Source of the DNA: Candidatus Latescibacterota bacterium | Lineage (GTDB): Bacteria; JAAXHH01; JACQVL01 | DNA length: 7,802 nucleotides | NCBI GenBank assembly: GCA_016209865.1 | Contig: JACQVL010000224.1 | Span: 1 to 7,802 of the forward strand | Direction: 5' to 3' | Shown here: positions 1 to 5,766 of the stretch, piece after piece | How the letters are laid out: each line of letters starts with the position of its first letter | How positions within the stretch are numbered: position 1 is the stretch's first letter | Notes under the pieces: generated by a model | What the model was told of the DNA's origin: nothing | The model's input: only the letters and a program-made list of their open reading frames with translations | Database searches by the model: none | Made by a program: the position numbers and the translations under genes

Positions 1-209
1 GCTACCAGCCCCTCCCAGAAGTCGGCGAGCCAGACGATATCGCCAACGCGGCGCTTTATCTGGCGTCGGACGAAGCCCGATTCGTTACCGGCGCGAACGT
101 CGTCGTGGACGGCGGGCTGACGGTCAGGATGCCGAAGAACGACGACCCGTACGCCCGGGCGCGCGAGACGAGCGCCCGGATCGAGGCATGGATCAAGGAG
201 AGGTCATGA
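1..209 (+). CDS. Short-chain dehydrogenase/reductase (SDR), C-terminal 68 residues only
   Basis: This is the 3' end of a gene cut by the left edge of the window; the reading frame begins at base 3 and stops at TGA 207-209. The visible part has the usual C-terminal signature of classical SDR enzymes: the E-P-D-D-I-A block (residues 9-14 of the fragment), then A-L-Y-L-A-S-D (17-23), then [12 protein letters not shown] (27-38). These are the helix and last strand of the Rossmann fold that shape the substrate pocket. SDRs are soluble NAD(P)H-dependent oxidoreductases; the cofactor glycine motif and catalytic Ser-Tyr-Lys would lie upstream and cannot be checked. About 28 residues follow the signature, a longer tail than in many FabG-like members. 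The stop overlaps the next start as ATGA, so the two are probably one operon. Family is confident; substrate is unknown, though the neighbour suggests a sugar-acid or polyol-type compound. Confidence 0.9.
   Translation, partial: YQPLPEVGEPDDIANAALYLASDEARFVTGANVVVDGGLTVRMPKNDDPYARARETSARIEAWIKERS
195..200 (+). promoter_or_regulatory. Ribosome binding site deciding the start of the enolase-like gene
   Basis: AAGGAG lies five bases before the ATG at 206 and inside the last codons of the SDR gene. It supports the start at 206 over the in-frame ATG at 188, which lies upstream of this site and has no comparable purine run before it. With the ATGA overlap, this suggests coupled translation of the two genes. 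Confidence 0.8.
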
Positions 210-1480
210 AGATCACACACGTTGAACGCATCGTCGTCGATGTGCCGTTCACTCCCCGGCAGGCCCGGATCACCGAGCGGACGGTGTATAACTGGTCGAT
301 CTTCGAGTTGTGCAAAGTCACGACCGACACGGGCCTGGTCGGCTGGGGGGAGACGGTCATCCACTATACCTGGGCGCGGGTGACGGACGCGTCGGCACAG
401 CGGGTGGTGGGGAAAAGTCCAGCGGAGTTGATGCACGATGATTCCTTAGGGGCGGGCCTGCAGATGGCGCTGTTCGACGTGATCGGGAAAGCCCTTGGGG
501 TGCCGTGCTACCGGCTGATGGGGCCGAAAGTCCGCGACTGGGTGCCGATCTCCTGGTGGTCGAATGAAGCGTCCCCGGACGACTGGGCAGAAGAGGCGAA
601 CGAGGCGGTGGAGAAGGGATACACGAGTTTCAAAGTAAAACAACGCCCGTGGCGGGATATCTTCGCCCAGGTGGAGGCGATCAGGCGGGTCGTGCCGCCG
701 CAGTTCAAGCTGGACATCGACGCCAACGGCACGATGCACAACGCGGCGACGGCGATGCCCATCATGACTCGCCTCGCGCAGGATGAGATGGTGGCGATGT
801 TCGAGTCGCCCATCCCGCAGCACGACATCGTGGGCAATCGTCAGCTCCGCCGAGTGGTGCCGCGGCCGATCGCCATGCATTTCGGCTCCCCGCCGTACAT
901 CACCGCCATCCGTGAGGAAGTGTGCGACGGGTTCGTCATCGGCGGGGGCGCGTCGACGGTGCTCTCTCAGGGGACGCTGAGCGCGGAGGCGAACATGCCG
1001 TTCTGGCTGCAGCTCGTCGGCAACGGCCTGACGACCGCATGGGCGGCGCATCTGGGCGCGGTGCTCAGTCACGCGACCTGGCCGGCGATCACGTGCATCA
1101 ACCTGTACAGCCATCAACTCGTCAAGCGCCCGATCCAGGTGATCGGCGGGTACCATCGCGTGCCGGAGGAGCCGGGACTGGGCGTTGAAGTGGATGAAGA
1201 CGCGGTCGAGCGATACCGCATCCCGGACGATCAGATTCAAGAACTGGCAAAGAAGGGCCATCTCTACGACCGTCCCCAGCCGCGAATCATCCGGACGGTC
1301 ATCTATCCGGACGGGAGTCGTGTGCATACGGCGAACGTGCGGCAGGGGTTCAGCCTGCCCGCCCAGGTCGCGGGCGCGCGGTTGGAGACGTGGCATGACG
1401 ACGGGTCGAAGGAATGGGCCGACCTCTTCGCTCGTGTGGAACAGTCCCCGGTGCGAGACCGCCAGCAACAAGACGGTTGA
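206..1480 (+). CDS. Mandelate racemase/muconate lactonizing-like protein (enolase superfamily), atypical active site
   Basis: This 424-residue protein fits the enolase superfamily, whose members use a metal in a modified TIM barrel to abstract a proton alpha to a carboxylate. Residues 1-100 form the capping domain, including L-V-G-W-G-E-T (44-50). The barrel then shows K-V-K (143-145, the second-strand lysines), D-I-D-A-N-G (170-175, metal ligand D172) and F-E-S-P (199-202, metal ligand E200). The fifth-strand ligand is not evident: where Asp/Glu is expected the sequence reads A-M-H-F-G-S (223-228). The seventh-strand His region reads F-W-L-Q-L-V-G-N-G (266-274) with no His. About 60 residues (360-420) extend past the barrel, which I recall from some MR-like subfamilies in environmental genomes. 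The start at 206 follows AAGGAG and overlaps the SDR stop. The protein is probably cytoplasmic, a sugar-acid dehydratase/epimerase relative or a non-canonical derivative. Superfamily is confident; reaction is unknown. Confidence 0.87.
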   Translation: MKITHVERIVVDVPFTPRQARITERTVYNWSIFELCKVTTDTGLVGWGETVIHYTWARVTDASAQRVVGKSPAELMHDDSLGAGLQMALFDVIGKALGVPCYRLMGPKVRDWVPISWWSNEASPDDWAEEANEAVEKGYTSFKVKQRPWRDIFAQVEAIRRVVPPQFKLDIDANGTMHNAATAMPIMTRLAQDEMVAMFESPIPQHDIVGNRQLRRVVPRPIAMHFGSPPYITAIREEVCDGFVIGGGASTVLSQGTLSAEANMPFWLQLVGNGLTTAWAAHLGAVLSHATWPAITCINLYSHQLVKRPIQVIGGYHRVPEEPGLGVEVDEDAVERYRIPDDQIQELAKKGHLYDRPQPRIIRTVIYPDGSRVHTANVRQGFSLPAQVAGARLETWHDDGSKEWADLFARVEQSPVRDRQQQDG

Positions 1481-1484
1481 ATGG

Positions 1485-1640
1485 AGTAACCGATCACCTG
1501 ACTGAAGTCAGATGCTTTATGGTCAGGCGGACTGCCCTGCCACATGCGGGCGGGTTACCGCGCCCGTTGCACCCTCAGCCGAGGATGCAATCCTGACAAG
1601 GTTGCGACTGCTGTTCACGTCGCTGTGGGCCAGGATACCA
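1485..1640 (-). ncRNA. Candidate omega RNA (reRNA) scaffold overlapping the tnpB 3' end
   Basis: TnpB nucleases use a guide RNA made from the 3' part of tnpB plus the element's right end, with the guide copied from flanking DNA. By position, that RNA would run leftward from inside the tnpB coding region, past the stop at 1523, to just beyond the hairpin at 1495-1514. The supporting sequence is that hairpin, which has an unpaired C-A mismatch read as plus-strand RNA but a permitted G-U pair read as minus-strand RNA. A second possible pairing, CCTGAC (1497-1502) with GTCAGG (1522-1527), could give an alternative fold. The 5' end is not visible and the coordinates are approximate. Existence rests on knowledge of the family. 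Confidence 0.42.
1495..1514 (-). other. Subterminal stem-loop at the element's right end
   Basis: On the minus strand an 8-bp stem, CATCTGAC with GTCAGGTG, closes a TTCA tetraloop. One pair is a G-U wobble; the others are Watson-Crick. A GACTTCAGTC-like core just past the stop of tnpB is what I remember from many TnpB right ends, where it forms the last hairpin of the omega RNA and the site TnpA recognises. No T-run follows it, so it is not a convincing intrinsic terminator for either convergent gene. Confidence 0.6.
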
Positions 1641-2641
1641 CACGAAGGACACGCGAAGCGATGTGTGACCCGACGCCCTCTCGCGCCACAGCACGAGCAC
1701 GTCTGCGAGGTGTAGGCCGGGTTCACGTACTGCACGGTCAGCCCTGCGCCCTGCGCCTTGTACTCGATAAACCGTTGCAACTCGGCCCAGGCCCAACGAT
1801 GCAGGCGCGTCCGTTCCCGTTTTCGTGCTCGAATACGGCGGCGGATGTGCGTCAAGGTTTCCATCACAATGGCACGGGCTCCGATGGCGAGAGCCTCCTG
1901 CACAATGGCCTTGCTGATCTCGTGGTTGATCTGGCAGACGTGGCGCGTCTCACGCCCGGAGAGAGCGTGCAGTCGTTGTCGAGCCGACTGGCTCCCGTTG
2001 GATTGGAGACGACGCCGGAGCGCCAGGTAACAATCACGAGTGTGTCGGAGTTGTCCCCCACCGAAGAGTGTCCCCATCGAGGTGGACGCGACGACATTTT
2101 CACCCACGTCCACGCCCAAGACGGAGCCGCTGGGGTGGAGGGGTTGTGGGTCAGGCAGATCGAGCACCACGTTGAAGAACCACTGTTTGCGACGATGCAT
2201 CAATTCGGCCTCTTTGGGAACACCGTTCGCTAAATACGACACTTGAAACGCACCAGGTTTCACCGTGCAGTGGATACGGCCCGTCAGCGTATAGAGCGAG
2301 AGCATCGACGGCGTGAGGCGATACGTCCGTTGGTCGTAGTGAATACTCCCAGTGGCCCGAAAGGTGATGACCGGGACGGAAGCCGTCCTCTTGAGCCGCA
2401 AGGCGCGGTAGGCATCACAGACGGCCTTGATGGCGTTACACACCATCTGCGATCCCAGGGGCGAGGATGCCCGGATGGGATAGTAGGCCCGGTGATGCAA
2501 CGCGACACGATTCCAACAGCGGTGCGTGACAACCGAGGGGACAATGTGGTTGCACGCATCCGCGAACGCGGCCTGCAATGCCGTGAGTGCCTGAGCCTGC
2601 TCGTCGGTCGGAGCCAGTTTGAGAGAAATTGTCCGTTTCAT
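1523..2641 (-). CDS. tnpB: TnpB, RNA-guided RuvC-like nuclease of IS200/IS605-type elements
   Basis: This 372-residue protein is a TnpB (OrfB, Cas12 ancestor): an endonuclease guided by RNA from its own element, which cuts DNA beside a short motif and helps retain the transposon. The N-terminus M-K-R-T-I-S-L-K-L (1-9) is the typical TnpB opening. All RuvC acidic residues are present: D178 in L-G-V-D-V-G, E261 in I-V-M-E-T-L and D341 in S-D-V-N-S-S-R-N. A zinc ribbon lies between the last two, with C315/C318 and C331/C334 after the usual T-S-Q-T-C. An arginine/lysine-rich helix (about 267-282) probably contacts nucleic acid. The frame is open upstream to an ATG at 2731, but those 30 residues do not look like TnpB and would cross the promoter and the next gene, so I chose 2641. 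There is no Shine-Dalgarno before it. Nothing looks broken, so it is probably active rather than a repurposed RuvC-dead derivative. Confidence 0.93.
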   Translation of the reverse strand: MKRTISLKLAPTDEQAQALTALQAAFADACNHIVPSVVTHRCWNRVALHHRAYYPIRASSPLGSQMVCNAIKAVCDAYRALRLKRTASVPVITFRATGSIHYDQRTYRLTPSMLSLYTLTGRIHCTVKPGAFQVSYLANGVPKEAELMHRRKQWFFNVVLDLPDPQPLHPSGSVLGVDVGENVVASTSMGTLFGGGQLRHTRDCYLALRRRLQSNGSQSARQRLHALSGRETRHVCQINHEISKAIVQEALAIGARAIVMETLTHIRRRIRARKRERTRLHRWAWAELQRFIEYKAQGAGLTVQYVNPAYTSQTCSCCGARGRRVTHRFACPSCGILAHSDVNSSRNLVRIASSAEGATGAVTRPHVAGQSA

Positions 2642-2651
2642 ATAGGACAAT
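2628..2651. repeat. Inverted repeat centred on the tnpB start codon
   Basis: ATTGTCC (2628-2634) and GGACAAT (2645-2651) are perfect 7-base inverted arms separated by 10 bases that contain the tnpB start codon (2639-2641). One arm overlaps the tnpB -10 box. It could be an operator, or the left-end hairpin that a Y1 transposase would recognise. An RNA hairpin needs transcription starting upstream of 2651, because the predicted tnpB transcript would lack one arm. The symmetry is certain; the role is inference. Confidence 0.5.
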
Positions 2652-2656
2652 ATAGA
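2629..2656 (+). promoter_or_regulatory. Possible weak plus-strand promoter for the barrel genes
   Basis: TTGTCC (2629-2634) and TATAGA (2651-2656), 16 bases apart, each match the sigma-70 consensus at four of six positions. A start near 2663 would give a roughly 16-base leader before the ATG at 2679. The -10 box overlaps that of the tnpB promoter on the other strand, so the two would compete. Two weak boxes occur often by chance and this call is tentative. Confidence 0.25.
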
Positions 2657-2677
2657 GAGATCGTGGTGGAATGTCAA
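2649..2677 (-). promoter_or_regulatory. Sigma-70-type promoter of tnpB, giving a near-leaderless mRNA
   Basis: Read on the minus strand, TTGACA (complement of 2672-2677) is a perfect -35 box. A 17-base spacer follows, then TATATT (complement of 2649-2654), a 5/6 match to the -10 consensus. Transcription should start about seven bases beyond the -10 box, near 2642, right at the tnpB ATG (2641). That agrees with the lack of a ribosome binding site. The -35 box lies one base from the start codon of the divergent barrel gene. Confidence 0.72.
2665..2670 (+). promoter_or_regulatory. Probable ribosome binding site of the first barrel gene
   Basis: GGTGGA, eight bases before the ATG at 2679, differs by one base from GGAGGA and is the only Shine-Dalgarno-like run nearby. 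It lies inside the spacer of the minus-strand tnpB promoter, so element and neighbour share this DNA. Confidence 0.5.
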
Positions 2678-2678
2678 A

Positions 2679-4118
2679 ATGAAGGTCGCCTCCTCTCTGC
2701 TCGTGGTAGGATTCATGCTCCTGGCTGTCAAGGACCTTCATGGCCAACTGCGAGTGCAGGCGCTTGGAGATGCGACCCTGGCGGTAACCGATGACAAAAC
2801 GTATGCGTTTACGAACCCGGCATACCTTTCTGCACTCTCACAGCCCACGACGTTCTTCACGATGGGGCGTCGCGGTGGGACACAGCGGTCGGAGCAAACT
2901 CTGGACTACGCGCTGGATACGGGCGTCGTGGTCTCCGAGACGCGGCCCCGCGACCCTGACCATCGCACCGACCGGACCGCTCGTTCTGACTGGCTCTGGA
3001 CCTGGGGAGGGCTGCTGAGCTGGAAGAGCCGATTTCCGCGCGGGAGCCGGGTTGGTCTCGGGATGCTGGTGAGACAACAGCGCTTGACGTTCGAGCAGGC
3101 TTCACGTATCTTTACCGCCGGTCGGTGGGTGAGAGACCCGGTGAGACAAGCCTATATCTTCGATGCTGACTTCTGGAAGGAGTCTCGTACTCAGATCGAT
3201 CATGACGGAACACACCGTGCTGTGATGCTCGGAGCCGGACTCGAATGGGGTTCAATACGAGCCGGACTCGCGGGCACGATGGCTGCTCGGGACGGGGAGA
3301 CGCACAATCAAACGCGGTTCACGAACTCCGAAGGATTCATCCTGACTTCCAGAAGTGATGATTTCGCGAAGTCGCCCTGGGGTGTTCAGGCTTTCCGTAT
3401 GGGATGGGCGTACCGGATGCGTTCTCACACCGTCATTGAAGGGTATCTGGTGTTGGAGCACGATCGGGAACGCCAGCAGCCGGCCACCTCGGCTGGCGAT
3501 AGTGTTGATGGGCCGCCGTCAGTGAGGTCTCGAGATCAGCGGCGAACCCTCGTGCTGCGGAGTATCCATCAGGTGGGCGTGCGAACCCATCTCGTCCAGC
3601 AACTCGGCCTCCGGTGGGGCGACGGTGATGTCCGGATGCCGATACCGGCTACAGGCCATCGAAGCGAGACGGTGAACACGCTGGAAATCCGCGCCGACCT
3701 GGGCCTCTCCGCACAACTGCGGCCTGAGACGTTGCTCGTAGGCGAAGCGCACGGAACCTGGAGCGATGCGACACGCGCGACTTTCGAGACAACCGGTACT
3801 CAGCTCATGAACACCGAGGCGGACACGACCGGGCTGAGGGTCAACGTCGGTATCGAACAACACGTTCGGACAGTGTGGGCGCTCCGCATCGGTATGGTGA
3901 GCCAACACTCCTGGTTCCGCACGGAACAGTCGCAGTTCGACCCTGTGGCCACAGTGCCCCTGGCGTTGTCCACGACACAGAGTCGGGCACGTCAGATTCA
4001 GTTAACCGCTGGTCTGGGGTACAGGTACCGGTCGTTTCTCGAAGCGCATTATGCCTTCAAGACTGATGGTACTCTGATCGATGATAGTCACGCCGTCGAG
4101 CTCGTTGTGCGATTTTAG
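2679..4118 (+). CDS. Predicted outer-membrane beta-barrel protein, first of a pair
   Basis: I do not recognise a named family. The 479-residue product begins with a plausible Sec signal peptide: M-K, a hydrophobic stretch (about 6-17), and a likely cut after L-H-G (20-22), leaving an N-terminal Gln. The mature start has A-L-G-D-A-T-L-A-V-T-D-D (28-39) and then T-N-P-A-Y-L-S (45-51). This matches the G-D-A-x-x-A/N-P-A-x-L pattern of FadL/OmpP1-like and PorV-like barrels, where the N-terminal segment plugs the pore. The rest is rich in alternating polar/hydrophobic strands ending in aromatics, separated by charged loops, with no hydrophobic helices. The last residues, V-E-L-V-V-R-F, end in the terminal Phe typical of the BAM recognition signal. 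It therefore probably inserts in the outer membrane as a channel or assembly partner. The next gene starts 26 bases later, apparently the same transcript. Barrel class is fairly sure; cargo is unknown. Confidence 0.75.
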   Translation: MKVASSLLVVGFMLLAVKDLHGQLRVQALGDATLAVTDDKTYAFTNPAYLSALSQPTTFFTMGRRGGTQRSEQTLDYALDTGVVVSETRPRDPDHRTDRTARSDWLWTWGGLLSWKSRFPRGSRVGLGMLVRQQRLTFEQASRIFTAGRWVRDPVRQAYIFDADFWKESRTQIDHDGTHRAVMLGAGLEWGSIRAGLAGTMAARDGETHNQTRFTNSEGFILTSRSDDFAKSPWGVQAFRMGWAYRMRSHTVIEGYLVLEHDRERQQPATSAGDSVDGPPSVRSRDQRRTLVLRSIHQVGVRTHLVQQLGLRWGDGDVRMPIPATGHRSETVNTLEIRADLGLSAQLRPETLLVGEAHGTWSDATRATFETTGTQLMNTEADTTGLRVNVGIEQHVRTVWALRIGMVSQHSWFRTEQSQFDPVATVPLALSTTQSRARQIQLTAGLGYRYRSFLEAHYAFKTDGTLIDDSHAVELVVRF

Positions 4119-4144
4119 GCACATGCGACCATCGTGGGGTCTTT

Positions 4145-5698
4145 ATGGCTGTCTTCTTGCTCTCCGCTCACTGGCGACGTCGCACCCTTCTCCTTTTCCT
4201 CTTGGTCCTGGTCCCGCATCTCGTCGCTGCACAACAAGTCGAGATGCCTGAATGGGGGGCGACAGGACTGTCCTCCTTGCTCCCCCTCCCGCTGTGGGGC
4301 AATACGCCACACGATCGTTTCTTCGAGCATCCGGTCGCCTTGCTCGCCGTATCAAAGCCACGTGCCACCACCTCCTGGATGCTCGACCGGACGCTGGAGG
4401 AGAGAGCCGCCCGATCGGTTGATCGCATCCGCATCCGGGGAACGCAGGGGACTTTGGATTTCGTCTCCCCTTTGATGACCGATTCGGACAGCGTCTATCT
4501 GGGTCATATCGCTGTGAGGTTCGAGCATGCAGACCGCAGACTGGCACTCCCCATCTCCTCCAGCGGGCGATTGCTGCGTCATCACCTCGATTATCGGTAT
4601 GGTCAAGTGACGTACGCGAGGCCGGCTGGTCCGCACTGGAGATTCGGAGGAAGTGTCGGGGTGATCGCTCAGCCGGGTGATCGTCAGGTCAGTTACACCG
4701 TCCAAAGTACGTATGAGCCGACCGATCTCTTCCAGGTCTCCGTGACGATAGGCCAGCGATCGTTCCGGCAAGACGTGGACCTGGATTTCAAGAAAGGACT
4801 GGGTCAAACCCGCTATCGTTTCGATGTTCAGCCGTCAGAACAGCGTATCACTGTCGCTGCCACGTCCCACTGGACGCCCTCGCTCTCATGGGCCGTCGAG
4901 GGAAACCGGCGAACGATCCAGAGTGCCACACGAGCGACGGGCTCAGAAGGCGCGTTCCGCTTTCCCGTGGGACTGAAACAGTGGGCTGTCAGGACTGGAC
5001 CAACGCTGCAGCTCTTCTCCGGAGGAGTGAGACTCTGGTCGCATGTGCAGAGCGAGCGGTACGGTATGGACATGACCTTGCTCCGAGAGGAGCGGGGCAA
5101 CCGGGCTGGACGGCTTCATGGCACGGGTCATCGCTGGGGCTGGGAAACGGGCCTCTTCAGTATGGTGTCGCGAAGAGCCGGGTTCGCCTTGCACGCTGCC
5201 GAACACAGGGTGACCTGGGATGCCTCAGGGTCTATCGCTCCGCAACAGATCGTTGATCTCCCATTGCTCTTCGATTGGGTCATCGGGCATTCGCTGGAAC
5301 GGCAATTTTATCAGACGACGCTGCATCTCGGCGTTCGTGGCCTCGGTCTGATGTACACTCGAAAGGTGATGCGCGGTGGTCTCCTGAGCGTCGGCGCGCA
5401 TCGGACATCCATCCGCCTGGAGGGTGCTCTCCTCGATTGGTCGTACCCGAAGAATGGGCCCATCCAGAGCCATGATCGACAGGTCGCCATGCGGCCCAAA
5501 ATCCTGAATACCCTATTGGTCGAAGCCAGGTATCCTGTCCGGATTGTGACTCTCTACTATCGGTTGACTCGTCTGATTCCTCAACAAGGTCCGGCGGCTA
5601 TCAGCACCGGTTGGAACCCGGTTGACACGCAGCTCTCCGGAGACCATCGATTGAAAACAGGTAGTCTTCATGTCTGGTCACTGAGTTACGGGTTCTGA
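4145..5698 (+). CDS. Predicted outer-membrane beta-barrel protein, second of a pair
   Basis: I do not recognise a specific family. The 517-residue product has a signal peptide with an R-R-R basic cluster (11-13), a leucine-rich core (15-27) and a probable cleavage after V-A-A (27-29). Beyond this are no further hydrophobic helices. Amphipathic strands alternate with charged loops to the end, S-L-S-Y-G-F, which terminates in the Phe expected of proteins assembled by BAM. The N-terminal 70 mature residues are Pro/Trp-rich and less strand-like, so they may form a plug or periplasmic segment. The start at 4145 has only a weak site, GTGGGG (4134-4139), and lies 26 bases after the previous stop, so translation may depend on readthrough from the first barrel gene. 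The two barrels are similar in size and layout, but I see no clear residue-level similarity, so paralogy is not shown. Its role is unknown; context suggests it works with the adjacent barrel. Confidence 0.7.
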   Translation: MAVFLLSAHWRRRTLLLFLLVLVPHLVAAQQVEMPEWGATGLSSLLPLPLWGNTPHDRFFEHPVALLAVSKPRATTSWMLDRTLEERAARSVDRIRIRGTQGTLDFVSPLMTDSDSVYLGHIAVRFEHADRRLALPISSSGRLLRHHLDYRYGQVTYARPAGPHWRFGGSVGVIAQPGDRQVSYTVQSTYEPTDLFQVSVTIGQRSFRQDVDLDFKKGLGQTRYRFDVQPSEQRITVAATSHWTPSLSWAVEGNRRTIQSATRATGSEGAFRFPVGLKQWAVRTGPTLQLFSGGVRLWSHVQSERYGMDMTLLREERGNRAGRLHGTGHRWGWETGLFSMVSRRAGFALHAAEHRVTWDASGSIAPQQIVDLPLLFDWVIGHSLERQFYQTTLHLGVRGLGLMYTRKVMRGGLLSVGAHRTSIRLEGALLDWSYPKNGPIQSHDRQVAMRPKILNTLLVEARYPVRIVTLYYRLTRLIPQQGPAAISTGWNPVDTQLSGDHRLKTGSLHVWSLSYGF

Positions 5699-5724
5699 AG
5701 GGTTGTAACGATCAAAACAGATGC

Positions 5725-5745
5725 GGGTGATCACAAGGATCACCC
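5725..5745. repeat. Perfect 8-bp intergenic hairpin, possibly a REP-like repeat
   Basis: GGGTGATC (5725-5732) and GATCACCC (5738-5745) pair perfectly around the loop ACAAG, followed by CTAC. The unit resembles a family of dispersed palindromes I recall from environmental bacterial genomes, with the pattern GGGCGACC-ACAAG-GGTCGCCC-CTAC; here transitions are compensated on both arms. It lies in the 68-base gap between the second barrel gene and the FG-GAP gene, nine bases before the latter's ribosome binding site. The downstream CTACTTTC is too poor in T for a good intrinsic terminator. It may stabilise the upstream mRNA end or lower expression of the next gene. Confidence 0.65.
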
Positions 5746-5754
5746 CTACTTTCA

Positions 5755-5760
5755 AAGGAG
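5755..5760 (+). promoter_or_regulatory. Strong ribosome binding site of the FG-GAP gene
   Basis: AAGGAG six bases before the ATG at 5767 fixes that start. It is a much better site than those of the two barrel genes, so the FG-GAP protein may be made in larger amounts than the barrels even on a shared transcript. Confidence 0.8.
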
Positions 5761-5766
5761 ATTCCT

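Larger units (their letters stand above)
1485..2678 (-). mobile_element. Lone tnpB element (IS200/IS605 superfamily, IS1341-like); ends approximate
   Basis: A complete tnpB-type gene lies on the minus strand between two plus-strand gene groups, with no TnpA (Y1 HUH transposase) gene in the window. This is the IS1341-like arrangement, in which TnpB moves only with TnpA supplied in trans. Downstream of the tnpB stop is a subterminal hairpin (1495-1514) resembling the right-end hairpin of such elements. At the other end an inverted repeat (2628-2651) could be the left-end hairpin. These elements leave no target duplication and have no terminal inverted repeats, so exact ends cannot be read from one copy. 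The right end most likely falls within a few tens of bases left of 1495, and the left end between about 2652 and 2678. The stated limits are estimates. Confidence 0.6.

Noticed and set aside
188-205. Upstream in-frame ATG for the enolase-like gene
   Set aside because: It lies before the AAGGAG at 195-200 and has no site of its own; the ATG at 206 has ideal spacing and the normal family N-terminus.
446-1471. Long minus-strand open frame of 341 codons opposite the enolase-like gene
   Set aside because: It is Arg/His/Pro-rich with no recognisable motif, and it lies over a well-supported enzyme gene in a GC-rich region where antisense frames stay open.
1478-1480. Element insertion creating the stop codon of the enolase-like gene
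   Set aside because: TTGA at 1477-1480 could be the complement of a TCAA right end, but the protein already carries its full C-terminal block and ends a few residues later, so a native stop is simpler.
1489-1499. GATCACC shared by the right-end hairpin region and the 5725-5745 hairpin
   Set aside because: A seven-base match over this window is expected by chance and the flanking bases differ.
2642-2731. N-terminal extension of TnpB by 30 residues from an ATG at 2731
   Set aside because: The added residues do not resemble TnpB. They would run across the near-consensus promoter and the start of the divergent gene, while M-K-R-T at 2641 is a standard TnpB opening.
1544-2794. Plus-strand frames of 229 and 183 codons opposite tnpB
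   Set aside because: Their composition is that of antisense translation and they have no family motifs; the minus-strand protein carries all the catalytic residues.
5725-5750. Intrinsic terminator after the barrel genes
   Set aside because: The stem is good, but the following bases contain no T-run, so termination is not convincing.
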